In this document: in pieces, positions 53,606 through 61,984 of the stretch
Numbering within the stretch: position 1 is the stretch's first letter
Layout: the number at the start of each line of letters is the position of its first letter
Assembly (NCBI RefSeq): GCF_034006445.1
Contig: NZ_JAVESS010000014.1
Location: forward strand, 1-64,000
Origin: Desulfovibrio sp.
GTDB lineage: Bacteria > Desulfobacterota > Desulfovibrionia > Desulfovibrionales > Desulfovibrionaceae
Direction: 5' to 3'
Length of the DNA stretch: 64,000 nt
Notes under the pieces: generated by a model
Told to the model about the DNA's origin: nothing
Seen by the model: the letters and a program-made list of their open reading frames with translations, nothing else
The model's database searches: none
Program-made: the position numbers and the translations under genes

Positions 53606-55174
53606 ATGCATGCTGCTCAGCCAATCTGTATTTTATGGGATTCGTCCCACATCTGGGGCCTCATGGCCTGGCGCGCTGTGCGCGCCATGGGACTGCCCTG
53701 CCGCCTGGTTAAGGGTCAAGAGATAGCTCAAGGCATCCTTTTAGGCAAGCCGCAGCGTTTTCACGCTTCCGGCGAGGCCCAACAGGTTGCCGCCACAGAC
53801 AAAAATGCGGCAGACCGCGCCGCCCTGCTGCTGGTTCCCGGCGGCAACGCCCGCCTCAAGGCGGCCGGACTGGGTGAAGCGGGAAGGGCCGCCGTGCGCC
53901 AGTGGATGCACGCTGGCGGCAACTATCTGGGCTTCTGCGGCGGGGCCGGACTGGCCCTGAGCCATGCCGCGCCCACGGAGGGGCTGGGCATCTGCCCCTG
54001 GTCGCGCGCCGGATACCCCGAAAGACTGCACCACCTTATTTCCGGCCATGCGCGTGTGCGCATGCGTGAGGGCGACGAATTTTCCTTTTGCCCGCCAGCG
54101 CGCGGCGCGGCGGAAGGCGCGGGCGGTGCGGACGGCAAGGGCCGCCCGGCGGATGGCCCCGCAGGCGGCGTGCGCAGCCCAAATGACGCAGGCGGCGCAC
54201 AGGCGAACCCCCGTACAGCGGGCGACGCTGCACGTCAGCGCCGCGCCAGTGCGGCGGCCACAGCCGAAAAATCCGGCCAATGCCCAAGCCCGCGCCAGAG
54301 CCTGCCGCAGCAGGACGCCCCCGGCGGCCCCAGCCTGCCCGTATGGTGGCCGGGACGCTTTGCCGCCGAAGACAACACGCCCGTGCGCGTTCTGGCGGCC
54401 TACGACGCGCCCGACGCCGATTTCTGGCTGGCCGATCTGCCCTTGCAGAGCGTGCCGCCCTACATATTCGACCAGTGGCAGGCGCTGTACGGCGTCAACC
54501 TGTCGGCGGACTTTCTCAAGGGCCAGCCCCTTGTGGTCAGCGGCGACTACGGCCAGGGCCACTATGTGCTGAGCTATTCCCATCTGGAGACCCCGCACAG
54601 CCCGGACGCCAACGCATGGCTGGCCCAACTGCTGCACCAGCTTACCGGGCTTGCGCCGTCCCGCGCCGACGTGCCCCTGTGGCAGTTGCGCCATCCCTGC
54701 CACGCCTGGCCGGAAGACAGCGGCCCGCTGCTGGCGGCCCTGCGCCACATGCGCGGCCTGCTGGACCTGGCCGTCGAGCACCATCTCTTTTTTGCCCGCA
54801 CCCACTGGCTGTGGGGCTGGCGCGCGGGCCTGCCCGGCGCTGCCTGCAACAATCTGCACGCGGCCCTGTGCACGGCTGCCAGCCTTGCGCCCTCGCCCGC
54901 CGCTCTGGCCTACTGGCGGGAAGTGGAGCCGCACTTCAGCAAATTGGCCGATCTGTTCGCCGCCGGGGCCGAAGGCTATTTTCTGGCCTGCCGACTTGCC
55001 GAAACCCTCCATCCCACACTGCCGGACGCCGTGGACAGACGCGGTCTGGACAACCAGCGGCAGGCGCTTTTCGGCCATCCCATGAGCGGCGGCGGATTGA
55101 TGGAAGAACTGCTGGACATCACGGAAGAACTGATTTTTCTGTCGCAGGACGCGATCCCGTGCGACCTCCGCTAG
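53606..55174 (+). CDS. BPL_N-domain protein (biotin-protein-ligase-like N-terminal domain)
   Basis: The N-terminal part (CILWDSSHIWGLMAWRAVRAMGLPCRLVKG, ALLLVPGGNARLK, GGNYLGFCGGAGLAL) matches the glutamine-amidotransferase-like fold of BPL_N proteins, with a cysteine in the nucleophile-elbow position. A low-complexity Gly/Ala insert of about 80 residues (175-255) splits the domain before FAAEDNTPVRVLAAYDAPDADFWLADLPL. The C-terminal 170 residues are helical and unrecognised. There is no biotin-ligase catalytic domain. Its TAG stop is formed by a TA-flanked element. Function unknown. Confidence 0.7.
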   Translation: MHAAQPICILWDSSHIWGLMAWRAVRAMGLPCRLVKGQEIAQGILLGKPQRFHASGEAQQVAATDKNAADRAALLLVPGGNARLKAAGLGEAGRAAVRQWMHAGGNYLGFCGGAGLALSHAAPTEGLGICPWSRAGYPERLHHLISGHARVRMREGDEFSFCPPARGAAEGAGGADGKGRPADGPAGGVRSPNDAGGAQANPRTAGDAARQRRASAAATAEKSGQCPSPRQSLPQQDAPGGPSLPVWWPGRFAAEDNTPVRVLAAYDAPDADFWLADLPLQSVPPYIFDQWQALYGVNLSADFLKGQPLVVSGDYGQGHYVLSYSHLETPHSPDANAWLAQLLHQLTGLAPSRADVPLWQLRHPCHAWPEDSGPLLAALRHMRGLLDLAVEHHLFFARTHWLWGWRAGLPGAACNNLHAALCTAASLAPSPAALAYWREVEPHFSKLADLFAAGAEGYFLACRLAETLHPTLPDAVDRRGLDNQRQALFGHPMSGGGLMEELLDITEELIFLSQDAIPCDLR

Positions 55175-55296
55175 AGCATATAGCACTTGAAATGCTCGCG
55201 TACGGCAGGCAAAAGCCCGCCTACTCGCATTTCGTGGCAAGGATTTTCAGAAAAATCCTTGCAGAGCATTTAACTCATTTCATTCGTAAACTGCTC
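55174..55296 (-). mobile_element. TA-flanked 123-bp MITE-like element, copy 1
   Basis: The element lies between TA at 55172-55173 and TA at 55297-55298. It is the reverse complement of 61984-62106 with only a handful of differences and the same length. It contains nested hairpins (AAGGATTTTTCTGAAAATCCTT and GCAGGCAAAAGCCCGC). The left TA plus G is the TAG stop of the BPL_N gene. Confidence 0.8.
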
Positions 55297-55381
55297 TAGG
55301 GCGGCGGCAGCTTCTGCGCGGGCCATGCCTCTGCCCTGTCCTCGCATACCTGTCGTGGGCGATACAACGCGAACAGGGCCG

Positions 55382-55415
55382 ATGGCATACGCTCATGCAT
55401 GGCATACGCTCATGC
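55382..55415. repeat. 17-bp perfect tandem duplication
   Basis: ATGGCATACGCTCATGC occurs twice back to back (55382-55398 and 55399-55415) just upstream of lipB. It creates an extra in-frame ATG at 55399. Confidence 0.9.
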
Positions 55416-55452
55416 GCAAAACTCCTCAGACCCACAAACCCACGGCGTGAAC

Positions 55453-56142
55453 ATGCTGGCATTTGATCTTGACCGCATCGGCTATCTTGACGCATTCGCC
55501 CTGCAAGAGCGTGTACTGGCATGGGTACAGGCTGGCGGGGACGACGTTCTGCTGGTGCTTGAGCACCCGCCCACTGTGAGCATTGGCAAGAATTCCGGCG
55601 CGGAAAACGTGCCCCCCCACCTGGAATCCCTGTGTAAGGGCCATGTGGACGTGGTGCAGAGCACCAGAGGCGGCAACGTGACCTGCCATTTCCCCGGTCA
55701 GCTGGTGGCCTATCCCCTCATTGACCTGAAAAAGCGCTCCGGCGGCATCCGCGCCTATGTGCACGACCTTGAGGAGGCCGCCATCCGCATGCTGGCGCAT
55801 TTTGGCGTCACCGCCGCCCGGCGCGAGGGCTTCCCCGGCGTGTGGACAGACGGCAGAAAGATCGCCTCCCTGGGCATTGCCGTAAAAAAATACGTGACCA
55901 TGCACGGCCTGGCCCTTAACGTGGCCGAAGACCTCTCCCTTTTCAACTTTGTCACGCCCTGCGGACTGGACGGCGTTGTCGCCACTTCCATTGCCAGAGA
56001 ATCCGCGCAGGCCGCGCCGTCCATGGACGCGGTCAAACGGGCCTTTATCAGGGAGTTTCACGCCGTTTTTCAGCCCGTTGCCGGGGAACCGCCCGTCATG
56101 CAGGGGCGCGACAGTCTTATGACCCTGCTTCACAGTGTATAA
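55453..56142 (+). CDS. lipB: Octanoyl-[ACP]:protein octanoyltransferase
   Basis: LipB moves octanoyl from ACP to lipoyl domains. The protein shows LLVLEHPPTVSIGKNSG, STRGGNVTCHFPGQLVAYPL, and GVWTDGRKIASLGIAVKKYVTMHGLALNV with the catalytic lysine region, ending with FVTPCGLDGVVATS. I start at the ATG at 55453 (MLAFDLDRIGYLDAFALQ) because homology begins there. The ATG at 55399 is possible but lies in a 17-bp duplication; no start has a good ribosome site. lipA follows 12 bp after the stop. Confidence 0.92.
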   Translation: MLAFDLDRIGYLDAFALQERVLAWVQAGGDDVLLVLEHPPTVSIGKNSGAENVPPHLESLCKGHVDVVQSTRGGNVTCHFPGQLVAYPLIDLKKRSGGIRAYVHDLEEAAIRMLAHFGVTAARREGFPGVWTDGRKIASLGIAVKKYVTMHGLALNVAEDLSLFNFVTPCGLDGVVATSIARESAQAAPSMDAVKRAFIREFHAVFQPVAGEPPVMQGRDSLMTLLHSV

Positions 56143-56154
56143 AGGACAAAAAAC

Positions 56155-57039
56155 GTGAACAAAACCACCGCCACCCCCTCTTGCGGCGACGGCGCGCAAA
56201 AGCCCCTGCGCATGCCCCCCTGGCTGCGCCGCCCCCTGGCCTCTGACAAGCGCTTTTTCACCACCACCGGCCTTGTGGACGACCTGGGCCTTTTCACCGT
56301 GTGCAAGGCCGCCAACTGCCCCAACAGGCAGGAGTGTTACTCTGCGGGCACGGCCACCTTTCTGATCCTGGGTGAAACGTGTACGCGCAACTGCCGCTTC
56401 TGCAACATCCATCCGGGGCAGACCACAGCGCCCAGCCCTGACGAACCGGAGCGCGTGGCCAAGGCGGCCCAGACCCTCGGCCTCAGGCACATCGTCATAA
56501 CCTCGGTCACGCGGGACGACCTGGAAGACGGCGGAGCCGCGCATTTTGCCCGCACCATTGCCGCAGTCAGAAGCGCCCTGCCCGCAAGCAGCATCGAGGT
56601 GCTCATTCCCGATTTTCAGGGGGATGAAGCCGCCCTGCGCACGGTCATGGCCGCCGCGCCCGACATCATCAATCACAATGTGGAAACGCATCCGGCCCTC
56701 TACAGCCGCGTGCGCCCCCAGGCCCGCTATGAACAGAGCCTGGAACTGCTGCGCCGCGTACACGCTGCGGGCGGCGTGGCCAAGAGCGGCCTTATGGTGG
56801 GCCTCGGCGAAACCGACGATCAGGTGCGCCAGGTGGTGGACGATCTGCACGCCGCGGGCTGTTCCATCATCACCATCGGCCAGTACCTGCCGCCCAGCAA
56901 GGAACACCACCCCCTCGACCGCTACGTGACCCCGGAACAGTTTGATGCCTACGCCGCGTACGGAAAATCCCTGGGCATCAAGCATGTGTTTTCCGCCCCG
57001 CTGGTGCGCAGCAGCTATCAGGCAGGCAGCTTTATGTAG
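56155..57039 (+). CDS. lipA: Lipoyl synthase
   Basis: LipA is the radical-SAM enzyme that inserts two sulfurs into octanoyl groups. The auxiliary cluster cysteines are C50, C55 and C61 (CKAANCPNRQEC) and the radical-SAM cysteines C76, C80 and C83 (CTRNCRFC). The C-terminal RSSY serine motif is present. The start is a GTG with AAAGGA about 8 nt upstream. It forms an operon with lipB, giving the complete endogenous lipoylation route. Confidence 0.96.
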   Translation: MNKTTATPSCGDGAQKPLRMPPWLRRPLASDKRFFTTTGLVDDLGLFTVCKAANCPNRQECYSAGTATFLILGETCTRNCRFCNIHPGQTTAPSPDEPERVAKAAQTLGLRHIVITSVTRDDLEDGGAAHFARTIAAVRSALPASSIEVLIPDFQGDEAALRTVMAAAPDIINHNVETHPALYSRVRPQARYEQSLELLRRVHAAGGVAKSGLMVGLGETDDQVRQVVDDLHAAGCSIITIGQYLPPSKEHHPLDRYVTPEQFDAYAAYGKSLGIKHVFSAPLVRSSYQAGSFM

Positions 57040-57260
57040 TTTGTGGGGAGGAAATTTTTTTGGGGGGGAGTGTTTTGTGGGAAAATGCTTTGTGGGGGAG
57101 GGACCCTTTTGTAAAGGGGTCTCCTCCCCCACGCCCCCTCCCCCCAAAACGTTTATTTTAGGGCAATTTCACTTTGAAATTGCCCCGATGGCTGCTGGAG
57201 CAGGCTCAGGCGCAGGCCCTCACCGGGGAATTGACATTTTGCGCCAAGGGAATATGTTTT
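57040..57260. repeat. Family A palindrome and small hairpin after lipA
   Basis: A full family A element (about 57083-57153, GTGGGGGAGGGACCC stem plus C-rich tail) follows lipA and may terminate it; a partial G-rich repeat lies just before. A separate hairpin at 57161-57185 (GGGCAATTTCA with TGAAATTGCCC) is preceded by TA and resembles 46208-46228. Confidence 0.7.
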
Positions 57261-57261
57261 G

Positions 57262-57313
57262 ACGAACGGGGATGGAGTTCCCCTTGAACCGCGTTTGCTG
57301 ATAACTCCTGCCA
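57262..57313 (+). ncRNA. Fluoride riboswitch (crcB motif) aptamer
   Basis: The sequence has the fluoride aptamer pattern: GGGGATGGAGTTCCCC forms the first stem-loop, followed by AACCGCG, TTGCTGATAACTCCTGCC. The loop GGAGTT can pair with downstream AACTCC as the aptamer pseudoknot. It lies about 80 nt before crcB, a fluoride channel gene, as expected. Confidence 0.85.
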
Positions 57314-57343
57314 CTGCTTCGGCGTCGGTAGGTATTTTTTGCG

Positions 57344-57376
57344 ATAACCACGCCCAAGGGTGTGGTTATTTTTTTT
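57344..57376 (+). terminator. Expression-platform terminator before crcB
   Basis: ATAACCACGCCC pairs with GGGTGTGGTTAT, followed by eight T. It lies between the fluoride aptamer and the crcB ribosome site (GAAGGAG, 57376-57382), so ligand binding probably decides between termination and readthrough. Confidence 0.75.
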
Positions 57377-57392
57377 GAAGGAGCGCCCGTAT

Positions 57393-57782
57393 ATGCTGAA
57401 ATCCGTCATTGCCATAAGCCTGGGGGCGTCGGCCGGCTCTGTTCTGCGCTGGGGGCTGGGACTCATGCTCAATGCGCTGTTTCCTCCAATCCCCATGGGT
57501 ACGCTTGCGGCCAACCTCATCGGCGGCTACTGCGTTGGCCTTGCCGTCAGCTTTTTTGACTTTTTTCCGGCCCTGCCTCCGGAATGGCGACTCTTGTGCA
57601 TTACCGGATTTCTGGGCGGACTCACGACATTTTCCACATTTTCCGCTGAAGTGACCGCTCTTTTGCAGCAGCAGCGCCTTTTCATGGCAGTGGGCGCCAT
57701 CGGGCTGCACGTTTTCGGCTCCCTGCTCATGACGCTTCTGGGCATCGCCACGTTTTCCCTGTTCAAAAATCTACATATTTAG
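57393..57782 (+). CDS. crcB: Fluoride ion channel CrcB/Fluc
   Basis: The 129-residue protein has four membrane helices and the Fluc signature [15 protein letters not shown] (TTFSTFS at 78-84) with N41 in the pore helix. It dimerises to form a fluoride exporter. The start ATG at 57393 has a GAAGGAG site. It is controlled by the upstream fluoride riboswitch. Its TAG stop is formed at the edge of a 33-bp TA-flanked element. Confidence 0.94.
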   Translation: MLKSVIAISLGASAGSVLRWGLGLMLNALFPPIPMGTLAANLIGGYCVGLAVSFFDFFPALPPEWRLLCITGFLGGLTTFSTFSAEVTALLQQQRLFMAVGAIGLHVFGSLLMTLLGIATFSLFKNLHI

Positions 57783-57814
57783 AGCATTTACACTTTTTCA
57801 AAGTTAATCTGCTC
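57782..57814. repeat. TA-flanked 33-bp palindromic element (family B, minimal form)
   Basis: The element has the same sequence as 14075-14107 and is flanked by TA at 57780-57781 and 57815-57816. It lies between crcB and the DUF190 gene; the TAGGAGG just after it supplies the ribosome site of the next gene. Confidence 0.8.
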
Positions 57815-57826
57815 TAGGAGGTCGTC

Positions 57827-58144
57827 ATGCACGGCTACCAATTGACGTTTTTCACGCAGCAAAACCGCCTTCACGGCGCGCTCACCATTGCCGAATGGCT
57901 TACTGCAGAAGCCAAAAAACTTGGCATCAGCGGCGTAACCGTAACCGCAGCGCAAAGCGGCTATGGCCGCGACGGCAAATTGCATTCCGCCCACTTTTTC
58001 GAACTTGCCGAGCAGCCTGTGGAAGTCACAATGGCTGTCGCCGCCGAAAAATCAGACCTGCTCTTTGCAAACATTGCCGCAGAGCGCCTCAAGATTTTTT
58101 ATGTGAAGACGCCCATTGAATTCGGCGTAACCGGTGAAGAATAG
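57827..58144 (+). CDS. DUF190 family protein
   Basis: The 105-residue protein has the DUF190 layout (LTIAEWLTAEAKKLGISGVTVTAAQSGYGRDGKLHSAHFFELAEQPVEVTMAV), a PII/CutA-like ferredoxin fold. Members are often encoded next to crcB, as here, which suggests a role in fluoride tolerance, though the activity is unknown. AGGAGG precedes the ATG. It is probably cotranscribed with crcB. Confidence 0.9.
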   Translation: MHGYQLTFFTQQNRLHGALTIAEWLTAEAKKLGISGVTVTAAQSGYGRDGKLHSAHFFELAEQPVEVTMAVAAEKSDLLFANIAAERLKIFYVKTPIEFGVTGEE

Positions 58145-58291
58145 CGACGCTCACGCCGGGGGAATCACGCCATTGCTTTGCGGCGCACTGCGCACGGCAT
58201 CTTTTACTTTGGCGTCAAAACAAATCCTGATGCCCGGCACGGCCTTGCGTCCGTACCGGGCATCCTCAGAACTGATAAAACAGCGCTGTCC

Positions 58292-59482
58292 TTATTTCAC
58301 CGTCACCACAGTGGAAGCTGCCAGCGTCTCCTTGGTAAGTTCCTGACCAAGGCCGGGCAGTTCCGGCACGGAATACATGCCCTTTTCCGGCATATAGTTG
58401 TGTACGCAGGTGCTGGTATTGGGTTCCAGCAGGGCATACCGGTGCAGTTCGTGAATCATGAAGTTGGGTATGGCCGCCTCCATATGCAGGGCCGCCGCCG
58501 TGGAAATGGGGCCGCCGCAAACGTGGATCTGCACCGTCACATCGTAAATGTGGGCCATGTCGCAAATCTTTTTCACTTCTGAAACGCCGCCGCAGGTGCA
58601 GATATCCGGCTGAATGACGCTCAGTGAGCCGTCTTCAAGAAAAGGTCTGTAGCCCCAACGCCAGTAGATGCGCTCGCCTGCCGCCAGGGGAATGGCCACA
58701 TTGTCCGAAATTTTCTTCATCTGCTTGGGGTTCAGGGGCATGGTCGGCTCTTCATAGTAAAGTACGCCCAGTTCCTCGATCATACGGCCGAACTGGATCG
58801 CCGAAGTGGTCGACGTGAAGGAATGCATTTCAACTATGATGTCCACATCCGGGCCAATGGCCTTGCGCATGGCCGCCAGCCTGTCGTATCCCCTGCGCAG
58901 GATGCGGTCGGGCAGAACGCCCTGAAGATCCTGCTGGTTCCACCTGCCCTCGCCGTCCATGGCGATGACGTCCACCTTGATGGCGTCGTACCCTTCAGCC
59001 TTGGCGATCAGCGCGGCTTCGGCGTACTGTTCCGGTTCAACCAGCATGGCCTTGTCCTTGCCGTCGCCCCAGCCAAACTGGAGCTGGCTGGCATAGGTGC
59101 GTATCTTGTCGCGCGTTTTACCGCCAAGAAGCTGGTACAGGGGCACGTTGAGCGCTTTGCCCTTGATGTCCCACAACGCTATGTCTATGCCGCTCATGGC
59201 TGCCGAAAAAATGCCGCCGCCGCCCTGCCCCCAGAACGTCTTGCGCAGCATTTTTTCCCAGATGGCTTCACTGCGCATGGGGTCCATGCCCAGAAGTATC
59301 CCTGCCAGATCCCTGGCCACGCCGAAACCGCCGGAGGCGCCCACGCCGTAGGCCAGCCCCACCTCGCCGTATCCGCTGATGCCCTCGTCTGTATTGATCC
59401 GTACAACCACCGGACGCCATTTGCTGGTGGCGGACTGAAAATCATTGGCAACGTCAATAATATCAATGCTTGTAATCTTCAT
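58292..59482 (-). CDS. Enolase-superfamily sugar-acid dehydratase (MR/MLE family)
   Basis: The 396-residue protein has the mandelate racemase/muconate lactonising fold: a capping N-domain (MKITSIDIIDVAN, WDIKGKALNVPLYQLLGG) and a barrel with KVDVIA, metal ligands in DIIVEMHSF, YYEEP and AAGERIYWRWG, and the late HVCGGPIS histidine. It resembles the RspA/galactonate and mannonate dehydratase groups; the exact substrate cannot be fixed. It lies 21 bp downstream of an ACS-type transporter, so it likely dehydrates an imported hexonate. Confidence 0.85.
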   Translation of the reverse strand: MKITSIDIIDVANDFQSATSKWRPVVVRINTDEGISGYGEVGLAYGVGASGGFGVARDLAGILLGMDPMRSEAIWEKMLRKTFWGQGGGGIFSAAMSGIDIALWDIKGKALNVPLYQLLGGKTRDKIRTYASQLQFGWGDGKDKAMLVEPEQYAEAALIAKAEGYDAIKVDVIAMDGEGRWNQQDLQGVLPDRILRRGYDRLAAMRKAIGPDVDIIVEMHSFTSTTSAIQFGRMIEELGVLYYEEPTMPLNPKQMKKISDNVAIPLAAGERIYWRWGYRPFLEDGSLSVIQPDICTCGGVSEVKKICDMAHIYDVTVQIHVCGGPISTAAALHMEAAIPNFMIHELHRYALLEPNTSTCVHNYMPEKGMYSVPELPGLGQELTKETLAASTVVTVK

Positions 59483-59503
59483 ATGCGTCTCCTGTGAACA
59501 TGC

Positions 59504-60796
59504 TTAATACTTTTGCAGGGCAAGAATGCCCGCCGCCACCGTTGCCGCTGCGCCTGTGAAGACGAGGCAGAGCAGCCCGCCGCCGTAGTGGCCGGTGGTA
59601 GAGATGAAGAAGCCGATCATGGCGGGGGCCAGTGAGGCCAGGCCATTGGCCAGACCGTTCATGATGCCCGAAGCCGTGGACATTGAAGAAGAAGGAATGA
59701 TGCCCTGAAGCAGGGTCCAGGCCACGGGCGTGCCCATGGTGCAGAAAGCCACGGCCAGGGCCAGCAGCACGGCGGACAGATACTTGTGCTCCGTGGAGGC
59801 CCCAAAGTACACGCAGATGCCCGCGAAAAACATGGCAGCCATGAGAATGGGCGCGCTTCTGCCCACCTTGTCGGCCAGAACGCCGCTGAATACCTTGAAT
59901 ATTATGGAAAGCACGAACGGCAGCGATGCCAGCCAGCCCATTTCCTGCCAGCTGAAGTTTCTGGCTGTCTTGAGGTAACTCGGCAGCCAGGTGATGAGTC
60001 CCCAGTACATGCACTGCAGGCAAAGGTACCAGAACACCAGCAGCCAGTAGCGGTAGTTGCCCACAAAGCCGCTCAGACGTGTTTTAAGCGGGATGACTTC
60101 GGCCTTGGGGCCGGGCGTTTCCTGCCCATCTTCAATCAGGGAAAGTTCGGCCGCGTTGATGCTCTTGTGTTGCCGGGGCGTGTCAGCGGTGTGCCGCCAA
60201 AGGAGGTAAAGCGGGATCAAGCCCAAGACCAGGCACACCCAGAAATTCGAGCGCCAGCCGAACCCGGCGATCAGGTAGGCGAAAAACGGCATGGCTATGG
60301 CCGGAGCAACAGACTGGCCCACAACCCAGGCGGCATTGGCCCGGCCTCGTTCCTGCTTTGGAAACCAGTTTTTTACAAACACGCTTTGCAGCGGGTAGTA
60401 CACGCCCTCGCCAATGCCGAGCAGCACCCTGCTGGCGATGATCAGCGTGAAGGTGGAGGCAATGCCGCCCATAAACAGCGACACTGTCCACAGCCCTATA
60501 CAAAACATCATGGATTTGCGCGGGCCGAGATAGTCTCCAAGGGGCGACAGCACCACGTTGGCCACACCGTACGCCGCCAGAAACACTGACATCATCATGC
60601 CGATCTGTACCGGAATGCCCTTGATGCCCATCTCAACCAAAAAGGGATCATTGGCGGCCAGCACCGAAACATTGACTCTGTCCAAATAAGCTATAAATAT
60701 ACCAATGAACAAACAAAAAACAATGACAAAACGTTTTTTTGTAGGTATTTCCTGCTGTGACGCGCTATGTAAGCCAGGCATCACTTCTGTGTTCAT
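59504..60796 (-). CDS. MFS transporter, anion:cation symporter (ACS) type
   Basis: The 430-residue protein has 12 helices and ACS landmarks: FIAYLDRVNVSVLA in helix 1, GDYLGPRKSM in loop 2-3, GIGEGVYYPLQSVFVKNWFPKQERGRA, and LADKVGR in the loop 8-9. Relatives import hexonates such as galactonate or glucarate with protons. AGGGAGAAG precedes the ATG. It forms an operon with the dehydratase and is divergent from a LysR gene. Confidence 0.88.
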   Translation of the reverse strand: MNTEVMPGLHSASQQEIPTKKRFVIVFCLFIGIFIAYLDRVNVSVLAANDPFLVEMGIKGIPVQIGMMMSVFLAAYGVANVVLSPLGDYLGPRKSMMFCIGLWTVSLFMGGIASTFTLIIASRVLLGIGEGVYYPLQSVFVKNWFPKQERGRANAAWVVGQSVAPAIAMPFFAYLIAGFGWRSNFWVCLVLGLIPLYLLWRHTADTPRQHKSINAAELSLIEDGQETPGPKAEVIPLKTRLSGFVGNYRYWLLVFWYLCLQCMYWGLITWLPSYLKTARNFSWQEMGWLASLPFVLSIIFKVFSGVLADKVGRSAPILMAAMFFAGICVYFGASTEHKYLSAVLLALAVAFCTMGTPVAWTLLQGIIPSSSMSTASGIMNGLANGLASLAPAMIGFFISTTGHYGGGLLCLVFTGAAATVAAGILALQKY

Positions 60797-60975
60797 GGTT
60801 CTTCTCCCTCTGAGAATTTGCTAGTTGCTAATGCGCATCAATTTTTCTTCTAGCTGAAGAATGGAACTCCCTTTTACATAGACATTGTGAAGCATGCCGG
60901 CTTAACTTCCTTGAAATATGTCTTAGTATGCACTCTACGGACTATGCTGATACTGGTAAAATTGTTTTTACTTCT

Positions 60976-61002
60976 CGATTGATAACTTCAGCTTATCAAT
61001 CG
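60976..61002. promoter_or_regulatory. Probable LysR-type operator
   Basis: A perfect 10-bp inverted repeat, CGATTGATAA and TTATCAATCG, has a 7-nt spacer and lies 22 bp before the regulator start in the divergent region. It contains the T-N11-A pattern expected for LysR-type regulators. Confidence 0.65.
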
Positions 61003-61024
61003 TCAAAAAACAAGAGGAAAATCA

Positions 61025-61984
61025 ATGCAAATGACTTTGCGCCAGATTGAGGCTTTTCTCATGGTGGCTGACATGCGCAGTTTTACTGCTGCGGGAACAG
61101 CGCTTCATATCACCCAGAGCGCGGTCAGCAATCTCATCAAGGAGCTGGAAGGACAGGTGGGAGTGCCGCTTTTTGACAGAACGTCACGTTTTGTCTCCCT
61201 GTCGCCAGATGGCCGGGAATTTTACGGGCTGGCCCAAAAGGCCTTTCATGAATTTCTGCTGATGGAAAAATATGCGGGCGACCTCTGCAGCCTGCGCGCC
61301 GGGCGCGTGCGCATCGTGGGCGCGCCGCTTATTGCCTGCACCTTGCTGCCGCTGCTGCTGGCGCACTTCACACGGGCGCAGCCCAATATCCGCGTGGAGC
61401 TGGTGGACCAGCCCATGGCGCAGGTGCAGTCAAGCATACAGCAGGGAGATGCCGAAGTAGGCTTTGGCCCGGCCCGCCATCCGGAAGCAGGAATAACCGC
61501 GCAGCATTTCTTTTCCACGCCGGTGAGCATGCTCTCGCGGCCTGACCACCCCCTGGCTGGCCGCAAGAGCACCTGGGCCGAGGTCAAAAAAGTGCCTATC
61601 GTCGCTGTGGGCAGGGAATCCGTCGGGTATATCGCAGCGGACGTGGGGCCGCAGCCGCCTTTTCTCATCGGCCATGTGGTCAACCAGATGCCCACGGCTT
61701 TTGCCCTTGCCGCTGCGGGCTGCGGTGTGGCTCTTGCCGGGCGCTTTTCACTGCTGCTGGCCCGGGGGTACGGGCTTACGGCCACCCTGCTGCACGAACC
61801 AGTTTTACAGCGCAAAATGCTGATGTACACTCCCGCGCTTCGCAAGCTTTCTGACGCGGCGCGGGCCTTTGTCAGCTTTGCCAAGGCCTTTGTGCGCGCC
61901 CACGACCCCAACACCCTGGATTCCGACAGCATTGTCGCCCTGGCTCCCGCACCGGATGCCAACGCGGACGGCCTCGACCGTTAG
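61025..61984 (+). CDS. LysR-family transcriptional regulator
   Basis: The 319-residue protein has an N-terminal winged helix (MTLRQIEAFLMVADMRSFTAAGTALHITQSAVSNLIKELE spans residues 3-42) and a C-terminal PBP-like effector domain (VRIVGAPLIACTLLPLLLAHF onward). It should control the divergent dehydratase/transporter operon in response to a sugar acid. AGAGGAAAA precedes the ATG. The TAG stop is formed by a TA-flanked element. Confidence 0.9.
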   Translation: MQMTLRQIEAFLMVADMRSFTAAGTALHITQSAVSNLIKELEGQVGVPLFDRTSRFVSLSPDGREFYGLAQKAFHEFLLMEKYAGDLCSLRAGRVRIVGAPLIACTLLPLLLAHFTRAQPNIRVELVDQPMAQVQSSIQQGDAEVGFGPARHPEAGITAQHFFSTPVSMLSRPDHPLAGRKSTWAEVKKVPIVAVGRESVGYIAADVGPQPPFLIGHVVNQMPTAFALAAAGCGVALAGRFSLLLARGYGLTATLLHEPVLQRKMLMYTPALRKLSDAARAFVSFAKAFVRAHDPNTLDSDSIVALAPAPDANADGLDR

